Assembly (NCBI GenBank): GCA_934277615.1
Contig: CAKQUV010000016.1
Location: 1-8,974 of the forward strand
Origin: an uncultured Clostridia bacterium
Lineage (GTDB): Bacteria; Bacillota; Clostridia; Christensenellales; CAG-917
DNA: 8,974 nt
Direction of reading: 5' to 3'
In this document: one piece after another, positions 1-6,258 of the stretch
How the letters are laid out: every line of letters starts with the position of its first letter
Numbering within the stretch: position 1 is the stretch's first letter
Position numbers and translations under genes: made by a program
Notes under the pieces: generated by a model
What the model saw: only the letters and a program-made list of their open reading frames with translations
Told to the model about the DNA's origin: nothing
Database searches by the model: none

Positions 1-73
1 CCTATGGTCAAGTGGTCTAAGACATCGCCCTTTCACGGCGGTAACCCGAGTTCGAACCTCGGTAGGGTCACCA
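1..73 (+). tRNA. tRNA-Glu (anticodon TTC), lacking its first 3 nt
   Basis: This is the decoding tRNA for GAA/GAG glutamate codons. The D arm lies at about 7-23. The anticodon stem is 25-29 with 37-41, closing a 7-nt loop at 30-36 with anticodon TTC at 32-34. The T arm pairs CCGAG (46-50) with CTCGG (58-62) around TTCGAAC. The 3' acceptor strand TAGGGTC (63-69) is followed by discriminator A and an encoded CCA. It pairs with CCTA at 1-4, so three 5' bases (expected GAC) lie before the window. The layout matches Bacillus-type tRNA-Glu closely. The gene may be the last of a tRNA cluster, because a terminator follows after 2 nt. Confidence 0.96.
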
Positions 74-75
74 CG

Positions 76-103
76 AAACCCGACTATTGCAGTCGGGTTT
101 TTT
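76..103 (+). terminator. Intrinsic terminator of the tRNA-Glu transcript
   Basis: A perfect 10-bp stem, AAACCCGACT (76-85) with AGTCGGGTTT (91-100), closes a 5-nt loop and runs into a six-T tract (98-103). It starts 2 nt after the tRNA CCA, the classic place for a factor-independent terminator. Confidence 0.93.
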
Positions 104-120
104 CTATCCTACCAAGGTTT

Positions 121-234
121 GGATATTTCATATCCTCACGCCTTGCGTGCCGAACTCGGGACACCCGACTGACGTTTCACTATGCGAATAAATTCGCTCG
201 TTCCACTATTACGGCAGTCGCCAACCGCGCTGCC
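121..234. repeat. Cluster of five short hairpins, non-coding
   Basis: Five small inverted repeats follow one another with little spacing: GGATAT/ATATCC (121-135, loop 3), CACGC/GCGTG (137-149, loop 3), TCGGG/CCCGA (156-168, loop 3), GCGAAT/ATTCGC (184-197, loop 2), and GGCAG/CTGCC (213-234) extended by CGC/GCG across a one-base bulge. There is no convincing reading frame on either strand. The density of near-palindromes with 2-3 nt loops suggests a dispersed repeat unit or a structured transcript rather than chance. It sits between a tRNA terminator and a duplicated tRNA 3' end. Its family is unknown to me. Confidence 0.5.
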
Positions 235-236
235 TA

Positions 237-257
237 CGAACCTCGGTAGAGTCACCA
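237..257 (+). repeat. Duplicate of the tRNA-Glu 3' end (possible att-like remnant)
   Basis: These 21 nt match the last 21 nt of the tRNA-Glu gene (53-73) at 20 positions. The single change is G to A at 250, and the terminal TCACCA is intact. The sequence just upstream does not match the tRNA, and no D or anticodon arm can be folded, so this is not a second functional tRNA. A direct repeat of a tRNA 3' end is the usual footprint of tRNA-targeting integration. It could equally be the tail of a decayed tRNA paralogue, since a terminator follows 7 nt later. Confidence 0.7.
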
Positions 258-263
258 AATGGC

Positions 264-302
264 AATAATACGAACTCAAATAATGGGTTCGTATTATTTT
301 TT
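264..302 (+). terminator. Second intrinsic terminator, after the tRNA-like tail
   Basis: A stem pairs AATAATACGAAC (264-275) with GTTCGTATTATT (287-298). It is extended by a T-G wobble and a C-G pair around a 7-nt AT-rich loop, and a T tract runs 297-302. It is oriented for + strand transcripts. Its place just after the duplicated tRNA 3' end copies the arrangement at 73-103, as if a second tRNA gene once ended here or as a backup terminator. Confidence 0.85.
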
Positions 303-450
303 CTTCGAGAATTTTTTGCTACTAAATTACATCTATAAATTCAAAGAATTTATAAAAATCTCATATTGTTGATTTTAGGCAATTAAGACACCACCCTATT
401 TATCCATGCATATGCTTACGCACAAAATTTGCGCGCAACTTCTTATATTA
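303..450. other. AT-rich intergenic stretch between convergent units
   Basis: I see no gene here on either strand. It separates the + strand tRNA unit from the - strand maltodextrin operon. Visible structure is limited to a 9-bp inverted repeat at 334-354 and a 10-nt perfect palindrome TTGCGCGCAA at 429-438. No T-rich terminator for the - strand operon is apparent. Confidence 0.6.
334..354. repeat. 9-bp AT-rich inverted repeat
   Basis: TATAAATTC (334-342) and GAATTTATA (346-354) are perfect inverted repeats around AAA. No run of T follows on either strand, so it is a poor intrinsic terminator. It could be an mRNA 3'-end hairpin for the - strand operon or simply an AT-rich palindrome. Confidence 0.5.
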
Positions 451-651
451 TCATTCAGATTCATCGTTTAACATTGCCTCTTGTGCAATACCATATGCGT
501 TTGAAAACGGTGAAATATCATCTGTTGAGCGGTTTATATCTCGTAATAGTCCCTTATAAAGATAACGCAAGTCTTTATTGCGTTCTTCAAAACCGACATG
601 CAAATCATTTTTCGCGATGCGACCGAACGTTAAATCTTTTAATCGTCGATA
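451..651 (-). pseudogene. Start-less remnant ORF overlapping the malQ end
   Basis: On the - strand a frame is open from a stop at 652-654 down to TGA at 451-453. It gives about 66 codons with no ATG start; the only alternative start is a TTG at 601-603 without a ribosome binding site. Its composition is strongly protein-like, with segments such as FEERNKDLRYLYKGLL and RDINRSTDDISPFSNAY followed by GIAQEAML, then a short tail and stop. These recall small helical proteins of Firmicutes accessory elements, with sigma-factor-like helices, in which AQEAML continues into a longer domain. That resemblance is from memory and weak. The frame overlaps the last 47 nt of malQ in another register, so only the part beyond about 605 may descend from a real gene. 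I read it as a truncated, probably dead fragment. It could also be chance. Confidence 0.4.
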
Positions 652-2095
652 TTAACTTTTTCGACGCATAGTCGGACGGAGCACGCCAAACCCAATTTCC
701 TTGTGCAACGGACGGCGTATTCATTCTGCCTTCTTCGTTTCCAAGCAAAAGCCAGTCCTGCAACGGTATCACCGCAAGTTCCGCAATTGAATCAAACGCC
801 AGTTTAATCATCTTATACGTCGGGTTTAACCCTTTGATGTGCGAACATTCTCTGTTGAATCGTTTTAGCGTTTCTCCGTCAAGGTTTTCCGTCCACGTAC
901 TAGTACAGTCGGCGTCGTGAGAACCTGTATAAACCACATAGTCTTTATTTGTATATAGTCTCGGCAAATATTCGCTGTCTTCATCAAAAAACGCAAACTG
1001 CAATATTTTCATCCCTGGATATCCGCAATAAGCAATCAACTCGCGCACGTCATCTGTCAAAAAACCAAGATCTTCCGCGATTATTTTTGCATTCGGAACG
1101 CTTTGATTTATCGCGTCGAAAAGTTTTTCCCCGGGACCATTTTTCCAGTGTCCGTTGCGAGCGGTCTGCTCGCCGTACGGTATTGCATAATATCCCGCAA
1201 ACCCGCGGAAATGGTCTATCCTTACAATGTCAAATAACGACGCGCAGATTTTGATGCGCGAGCACCACCACTTGTAGCCGTTCTGCTCCATTTTCGCATA
1301 ATCGTAAATCGGATTGCCCCACAATTGTCCATCGGGAGAAAATCCGTCGGGAGGACAGCCTGCAACGAATGTCGGATTCAAGTTCTCGTCAAGAAGATAC
1401 TCGTCTGTGTTGCTCCACACGTCAACCGAATCATATGCAACGTAAATCGGTATATCGCCTATAATCTTTATGCCTTTCGAGTGTGCGTAAACGCACACCT
1501 TTTTCCACTGGGAGAAGAACTCGTATTGAACGAATCTCCAAAAATCCATTCGCGACGAAAACTTCTCTCTGCACCGGATAGCATTTTTGTAAATTCTATA
1601 CTCCTCCGACCACGACGACCACGGCGCATAATTAAATTCTTCTTTGAGGGAAAAGAACAGCGCATAATCGTCAAGCCACCAGGAATTAGAATTGCAAAAT
1701 CTCGTAAAAGCGGCATTTTTCTTAAAGTTAGAGTACGCTTTTTTCAAAACGTTTATGCGCGTTTCAAACAATCTCCCGTAATTCACTCGCTCGCCGCAAT
1801 CTTTTTGTGATTCCAAATCGGTGTCCGAGAGCAAACCCGCGCTTTTCAACTCATCCAAATCCACAAAATACGGATTTCCCGCAAAAGATGACGGCGACTG
1901 ATACGGGCTGTCGCCGTAGGCAGTCGGATTGAGCGGCAAAACCTGCCAACACTTCGTTGAGGTTTTGTCCATAAAGTCAATCCAATCATAACACGGCTTG
2001 CCAAAAGAGCCTATACCGTACTCGGATGGCAAACTGCTAACCGCCATAAGCAATCCGCTTTTGTGCGAAAAACCAAATTTTTTATTTACCGCCAT
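605..2095 (-). CDS. malQ: 4-alpha-glucanotransferase (amylomaltase), GH77
   Basis: This cytoplasmic enzyme moves maltosyl and longer units between malto-oligosaccharides, releasing glucose and building longer chains for phosphorylase or hydrolases. The 496-residue length is normal for bacterial MalQ. The N-terminal GH77 signature is clear: SGLLMAVSSLPSEYGIG (13-29), WQVLPLNPT (50-58) and GDSPYQSPSSFAGNPYF (61-77). The nucleophile is D294 in VRIDHFRGF, the acid/base is E341 in IIAEDLG, and the third carboxylate is D394 in GSHDADCT. The C-terminal motif PLQDWLL...NTPSVAQGNWVWR (444-471) is present. Family members usually have HDND at the third site, and here the Asn is Ala395. The start is supported by GGGAG (2104-2108) 8 nt upstream. 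It is the last gene of the operon, 27 nt after the ATPase gene, and its final codons overlap a remnant frame. Confidence 0.96.
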   Translation of the reverse strand: MAVNKKFGFSHKSGLLMAVSSLPSEYGIGSFGKPCYDWIDFMDKTSTKCWQVLPLNPTAYGDSPYQSPSSFAGNPYFVDLDELKSAGLLSDTDLESQKDCGERVNYGRLFETRINVLKKAYSNFKKNAAFTRFCNSNSWWLDDYALFFSLKEEFNYAPWSSWSEEYRIYKNAIRCREKFSSRMDFWRFVQYEFFSQWKKVCVYAHSKGIKIIGDIPIYVAYDSVDVWSNTDEYLLDENLNPTFVAGCPPDGFSPDGQLWGNPIYDYAKMEQNGYKWWCSRIKICASLFDIVRIDHFRGFAGYYAIPYGEQTARNGHWKNGPGEKLFDAINQSVPNAKIIAEDLGFLTDDVRELIAYCGYPGMKILQFAFFDEDSEYLPRLYTNKDYVVYTGSHDADCTSTWTENLDGETLKRFNRECSHIKGLNPTYKMIKLAFDSIAELAVIPLQDWLLLGNEEGRMNTPSVAQGNWVWRAPSDYASKKLISTIKRFNVRSHREK

Positions 2096-2103
2096 ATAAC
2101 AAA

Positions 2104-2110
2104 CTCCCTA
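2104..2110 (-). promoter_or_regulatory. malQ ribosome binding site
   Basis: TAGGGAG on the - strand lies 8 nt before the ATG at 2093-2095, inside the 27-nt gap after the ATPase stop. It fixes the malQ start and allows independent initiation. Confidence 0.8.
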
Positions 2111-2122
2111 TGCCGACTTGCG

Positions 2123-4012
2123 TTATTTCAATCTGATTTGATCCTCGACGTCGAATATAGACATCTTGTCAACGGGCAATACAACGTCAATGCTTTCTTC
2201 ATTAAAATCACCCCCGACCTTGGCGTATAATACCACTCCGTCTCTCTCGCATTTTGCATATCGTTCGGTACCGTAATCTAAAATCTTTTCGACCGAAAAC
2301 GGTATGCCGTCCGTCGCAATTTCAACGTCTTGTGGCGAAAACTCAAAACTCAATGCTTTGCCGATAATCTTCGTTCCGCCGATTCCGACCAACTTCGACG
2401 CAAGTTCTCTTGTGCACTCAAACTTATGTCCCATCGTCTCGAACGAAAATTTCGGGATTGCGGCAGACTTAACGATTTCCTTAAACGTTCTCTTATCCTT
2501 GTTCCTTTGACGAAGCATTTTTCCGCTTAGCGTATTGAACGCAGGTATTGCCTCGTGAACAATCTTGTCGTCCGTCGAACACGTAACTTTTTTCAAGTCG
2601 ATACCAAGCGTAATCTCTCCGCTCGTTTCTTCGTCAAATAAAGCAAAAATTATCTGACCGCCTGTTTCGACGTAATGCAAATACTTTCCGTTGACTTCTT
2701 CGACCTTTTGCACCGTTCCGACAACGTCGTTTCCTTTTTCGACAGCATCGACAGGAATGGTCAACTTATAATTTCCGTCTTCCATTGAAAATGCCGACGG
2801 CAATTCTATCCTCGACGAACCGATTTCAACCGTATGATTTTTCACGACAACGCTTATGACAGAGCAATCGGGAATTCTCGGAATCATATTCGCTTCGGTT
2901 TCCGCGTCGAAAACCTGCATGTTTTCGATATCAAACGAGATTTCAATAACGCTTCCGACTTCAAAACGCGTCATTGTCGGAGCTTTTATAACGATTCCGG
3001 TCGAGCTTTGCACGCCGAGTTCTTTGTCAAAGTTCAAATCTCCGAATACTTGGCTTTCGGTTCCCAACTCCTCAATGTGCGACACCTTGATATTTGCCTT
3101 TGTGGCATATTTTTCGGCGTCAATAGAGATATGTTCCGCGCGCAGTCCCAGCACGACCTTTTTCCCGTGAACCACATCCGATTGCTTTGATTTTGCAAAG
3201 AAGCCTTTGGGCAACGTTATTCTTAACGGTGCGTCAACGGCATTAAGCGACACATTGCCGTTTTCGACAACGATTTCGGCTTTGATAAAATTCATTTGCG
3301 GTGTTCCTATAAAACCTGCGACAAACACGTTTTGCGGATATCTGTACAAGTTGGTAGGCGTATCGATTTGTTGCACAAAGCCGTCTTTCATAACGACTAT
3401 TCGCGTGCCCATCGTCATTGCTTCGACTTGATCGTGCGTGACGTAAATAAACGTTGTTTGCAATCTGTGATGCAGCGCGCTTATTTCGCTTCTCATTGCC
3501 GTGCGCAATTTTGCGTCGAGATTTGACAAAGGTTCGTCAAGCAAAAAAACCTTCGGCTCTCTTACGATTGCCCTGCCCAACGCAACTCTTTGACGCTGTC
3601 CGCCGCTCATCTCTTTAGGCTTTTTGTCAAGATAGTCGGTTATATCCAATATTTGTGCCGCTTCACGAACCTTTTGGTCGATAACCGTTTTGGGCATTTT
3701 TCTCAATTTCAGACCGAATGCCATATTTTCGTACACCGTCATATGCGGATAAAGCGCATAGTTTTGAAACACCATCGCAATATCTCTATCCTTCGGTTCT
3801 ACATCGTTTACGAGCGTATCGCCTATATAGAGTTCGCCGGCTGTGATTTCTTCAAGACCGGCTATCATACGAAGCGTGGTCGATTTTCCGCAACCCGACG
3901 GTCCGACGAATACAATAAATTCCTTATCTTTTATATCCATCGTGAAGTCGTTTACGGCTTTTGTTCCGTTGGGATAAACTTTGTATATGTGATTGAGTTT
4001 TACGTCTGCCAT
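2123..4012 (-). CDS. malK: Maltodextrin ABC transporter ATPase with extended C-terminus
   Basis: This is the energising ATPase of a carbohydrate importer (MalK/MsmX/UgpC family), acting on the inner face of the membrane with the two permeases encoded just upstream. All nucleotide-binding motifs are intact: Walker A GPSGCGKST (37-45), Q-loop Q83 in VFQNYALYPH, signature MSGGQRQR (135-142), Walker B VFLLDEP (155-161), D-loop SNLD (163-166) and switch H193. A first TOBE-type regulatory module covers about 240-377 (GLRAEHI at 289-295, IEELGTE at 313-319, MQVFD at 365-369). Family members normally end near 360-380. This protein has 629 residues: about 385-485 and 520-629 look like two more modules with the same order of strands, the last ending KMSIFDVED like a normal family C-terminus. 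The start is supported by AGAGGG 5 nt upstream. The gene begins 10 nt after the malG stop. Sugar range is inferred from context. Confidence 0.95.
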   Translation of the reverse strand: MADVKLNHIYKVYPNGTKAVNDFTMDIKDKEFIVFVGPSGCGKSTTLRMIAGLEEITAGELYIGDTLVNDVEPKDRDIAMVFQNYALYPHMTVYENMAFGLKLRKMPKTVIDQKVREAAQILDITDYLDKKPKEMSGGQRQRVALGRAIVREPKVFLLDEPLSNLDAKLRTAMRSEISALHHRLQTTFIYVTHDQVEAMTMGTRIVVMKDGFVQQIDTPTNLYRYPQNVFVAGFIGTPQMNFIKAEIVVENGNVSLNAVDAPLRITLPKGFFAKSKQSDVVHGKKVVLGLRAEHISIDAEKYATKANIKVSHIEELGTESQVFGDLNFDKELGVQSSTGIVIKAPTMTRFEVGSVIEISFDIENMQVFDAETEANMIPRIPDCSVISVVVKNHTVEIGSSRIELPSAFSMEDGNYKLTIPVDAVEKGNDVVGTVQKVEEVNGKYLHYVETGGQIIFALFDEETSGEITLGIDLKKVTCSTDDKIVHEAIPAFNTLSGKMLRQRNKDKRTFKEIVKSAAIPKFSFETMGHKFECTRELASKLVGIGGTKIIGKALSFEFSPQDVEIATDGIPFSVEKILDYGTERYAKCERDGVVLYAKVGGDFNEESIDVVLPVDKMSIFDVEDQIRLK

Positions 4013-4025
4013 AATTACCCTCTTA
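4013..4025 (-). promoter_or_regulatory. malG stop / malK ribosome binding site junction
   Basis: The malG stop codon TAA (4023-4025) runs directly into the Shine-Dalgarno AGAGGG (4018-4023), which lies 5 nt before the malK ATG. A ribosome ending on malG would cover the malK initiation site, so the two should be translationally coupled. Confidence 0.75.
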
Positions 4026-4868
4026 TTGTTTGACGGCGCCTGCCGACAAACCGTTTATCATATATTTAATCAAGAAGAAATACAAGATTACAATCGGGAC
4101 GGCGATAAACACCGCGCCTGCCGAAAATCTTGCGAATTCGGTTTCGGGAAGAGACATAAGCCCGACCGCCGCCGTCCACATGTTTTTGTCTTTGAGAAGA
4201 AGCTTCGGAAGGATAAAATCGCTCCACGGCCACGCAAATTGCGTCAAAAGCGTATATACCAAAATCGGTTTTGACAGCGGAAGAGTTACGTTAAAAAATA
4301 TCCTCGCATTGCTTGCTCCGTCGATTCTTGCCGCTTCGTAAATCGAATTCGGAATAGTGTCGAAAAAGCCTTTTTGCACCAAATAGCCCATCGGAGCACC
4401 GCCTGCATATATAAGAGCAAGCCCTATATGACTATTGATGAAATTGAATTGCGTCATAAGCAAATACACGGCAACCATTCCCATAAACGACGGGAACATC
4501 CCGAGAATCAGCGCGCCCTTCATCAATGATTTTCTTCCCTTAAACTGGAAAGACGAGATGACGTAAGCCGTTAAAATAACCAAAACAGTACCCAAAAGGC
4601 TACTTATCGTCGCCACAAGCAAAGTATTTGCAAACCACTTCGGATAGTCGTACATAACGGTGTCGGCAAACAGCGCCTTAAAAGAATCAAAGGAATATTC
4701 CGACGGGAAAAAACCGTTGAAACTATATATGCTTCCGCTTGCGGAAAAACAACTTAACACAACCCATAGAATGGGGAATACAAATATTATCGACACCAAC
4801 AACATAATGGCATACGTAAGCAAAACATTTGCCGTCTTTTTGAGTTTTATACCGGGTTTCTTTCTCAT
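4023..4868 (-). CDS. malG: Maltodextrin ABC transporter permease, MalG type
   Basis: This is the second pore subunit of the importer, in the cytoplasmic membrane. At 281 residues it is the usual MalG length. Six hydrophobic segments are visible at about 17-41, 80-104, 115-138, 146-165, 200-220 and 250-270. The cytoplasmic coupling loop carries the EAA motif EAARIDGASNARIFFNVTLP (178-197), which docks on the ATPase. The C-terminus NGLSAGAVKQ is typical of MalG proteins. The start overlaps the malF stop as ATGA, with GGAGG 10 nt upstream inside malF. The MalG assignment rests on length, the EAA loop, the C-terminus and its place after a MalF-type gene. The exact sugar cannot be read from the permease. 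Confidence 0.94.
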   Translation of the reverse strand: MRKKPGIKLKKTANVLLTYAIMLLVSIIFVFPILWVVLSCFSASGSIYSFNGFFPSEYSFDSFKALFADTVMYDYPKWFANTLLVATISSLLGTVLVILTAYVISSFQFKGRKSLMKGALILGMFPSFMGMVAVYLLMTQFNFINSHIGLALIYAGGAPMGYLVQKGFFDTIPNSIYEAARIDGASNARIFFNVTLPLSKPILVYTLLTQFAWPWSDFILPKLLLKDKNMWTAAVGLMSLPETEFARFSAGAVFIAVPIVILYFFLIKYMINGLSAGAVKQ

Positions 4869-6256
4869 TTGAACGTATCCTCCCTCTTGTATGCCGACGA
4901 GCGCATATAAACCAACAGGCTTATTGCCGAAGTGATGATAAACATAATCAGACTTATCGCCGCGCCTATCGAGTAGTAGTTGTTGTCAATCGACATTCTG
5001 TACAACCAGTTGATAAGCAAATCCGTGTCGCTCGCAAGGAAATAGCCTTCGCTAAGGACGTCGCTCCTTAAGAAATAGAACACGCCGAAGTTGTTGAAGT
5101 TGCCCATAAATTGACTGATTAGAACGGGCGTCGTAGAAAAAAGAACGAACGGAAGCGTAATTTTTCTAAACTGCATCCACGCACTTGCCCCGTCTATTCT
5201 TGCCGCCTCGTACAAATCGTTATTGATATTGGACAATATACCCGATGCAAGCAACATTATCGACGGAACGGACAGCCATGCGTTTACGAACAAACCTATC
5301 CCTCTTGCCATCCACTTGGAATTGATACCCAAAAAGTCGATGATTTTGCCGCCGTTTTGGACGATAATTTGATTTATCGGACCGCCGTTGCTGAACATAT
5401 AATGAAACACAAGCAACGATATAAAACCGGGAACCGCATAGGCAAGCACGGGGAATGCTCTCCACAACGCCTTTGGTTTTACACATTTTTTGTTGTAGAG
5501 AATCGCAAGCCCGAGTCCGAGAAAATAATTGATGAACGTTGACAAAAACGCCCAAAGTAAGTTCCACCCGAGTATTTTGCCAAACGATTGCGATAAGTCG
5601 CCGACCGCAACCAATTTTCTGAAACTATCAAGACTCCAATCCACCAATTCGGGCGGCACGATTTTTCCGCCGTAGTTGGTGAATGCAATCAAAATCATAA
5701 AAATTATCGGCAAGACGTTGAATATCATCACTCCGACAATCGGAATGACGAGTGCCGCCTTATAAAAATTGCGGTTCATCAGCGACGACAAATCGTCTTT
5801 GAACGATGCGACTTTGCCTTTGAAGAGCAACTCTTCTGCGCCCCGATGTGCGTCTTTTATGTTTGCCACATAGACGATAACGAGCGCAATAAGAGCAATC
5901 CAGGCAAAAATGCCCATAAGCAACATAATCACCGAATCGTCGCCCTTTATGCCGAGCCACGGATCTGCTTTTACCGTTCCCAAGGTAAAAAATCCAAACA
6001 AGTCCTTTATTCCTCTGAGAGCGAAATAAACGATAAATCCCACTTCCGACAGAATGTAGAATAGCCCTTTTATATATTGTCCGTTGACCATTTGTCCGGC
6101 ACCCATAAAGAACATCGACGCATACGTTGCCCTGCCCGACGTGGCAAAAAACTCTTTTAAGTTCTTTCGGGATTGTTTCGCTTTTTCGGAAACGTTCCGA
6201 CGCTGCTTAGCGGCATTCTCTTTTAGGTTTTTATATCTTTCTTTCAAACTTGTCAT
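4865..6256 (-). CDS. malF: Maltodextrin ABC transporter permease, MalF type, long N-terminus
   Basis: This is the first pore subunit of the importer. The C-terminal two thirds is the permease core, with hydrophobic segments at about 165-192, 228-254, 265-288, 320-342, 372-392 and 430-450. The coupling loop EAARIDGASAWMQFRKITLP (350-369) contacts the ATPase. Ahead of the core are about 160 extra residues. First comes a Lys/Arg-rich, probably helical stretch (1-36), then hydrophobic segments near 44-80 that include GAGQMVNGQYIKG (52-64), then one near 108-131 and a charged cytoplasmic linker. Long N-termini occur in MalF proteins, but the GQ-x-x-N-G-Q motif is of the kind seen in Firmicutes homologues. 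The large periplasmic P2 loop of enteric MalF is absent. The start is 2 nt after the malE stop and has no clear Shine-Dalgarno; the next in-frame Met is residue 48, inside a membrane segment, so the first start is preferred. Confidence 0.93.
   Translation of the reverse strand: MTSLKERYKNLKENAAKQRRNVSEKAKQSRKNLKEFFATSGRATYASMFFMGAGQMVNGQYIKGLFYILSEVGFIVYFALRGIKDLFGFFTLGTVKADPWLGIKGDDSVIMLLMGIFAWIALIALVIVYVANIKDAHRGAEELLFKGKVASFKDDLSSLMNRNFYKAALVIPIVGVMIFNVLPIIFMILIAFTNYGGKIVPPELVDWSLDSFRKLVAVGDLSQSFGKILGWNLLWAFLSTFINYFLGLGLAILYNKKCVKPKALWRAFPVLAYAVPGFISLLVFHYMFSNGGPINQIIVQNGGKIIDFLGINSKWMARGIGLFVNAWLSVPSIMLLASGILSNINNDLYEAARIDGASAWMQFRKITLPFVLFSTTPVLISQFMGNFNNFGVFYFLRSDVLSEGYFLASDTDLLINWLYRMSIDNNYYSIGAAISLIMFIITSAISLLVYMRSSAYKREDTFK
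4879..4883 (-). promoter_or_regulatory. malG ribosome binding site inside malF
   Basis: GGAGG on the - strand lies 10 nt before the malG ATG (4866-4868) and within the last codons of malF. It supports this start, which shares the sequence ATGA with the malF stop. Confidence 0.7.
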
Positions 6257-6258
6257 AG

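Noticed and set aside
4..249. 81-residue + strand ORF across the tRNA and hairpins
   Set aside because: It runs through the tRNA gene and its terminator, so it cannot be a real protein gene.
180..257. Possible second complete tRNA-Glu
   Set aside because: Only the last 21 nt match. No acceptor partner (GACTCTA), anticodon arm or T stem partner is present.
564..584. AACGCAA/TTGCGTT hairpin as the malQ terminator
   Set aside because: The stem is 7 bp, but the - strand sequence after it (ATCTTTATAAG) is not a T tract, and it lies inside the remnant frame.
605..660. Frameshift in malQ joining it to the remnant frame
   Set aside because: The alternative register reads LKDLTFGR, somewhat like common MalQ endings. 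However, the annotated frame already gives a full-length protein with all conserved motifs, so a frameshift is not needed.
429..671. 80-residue + strand ORF in the malQ-tRNA interval
   Set aside because: It has no ribosome binding site and an unlikely composition rich in His, Tyr, Leu and Cys. It lies opposite the more protein-like - strand remnant and the end of malQ.
1325..1810. 161-residue + strand ORF antisense to malQ
   Set aside because: It overlaps conserved GH77 coding sequence and its translation has no recognisable motif, so it is a shadow frame.
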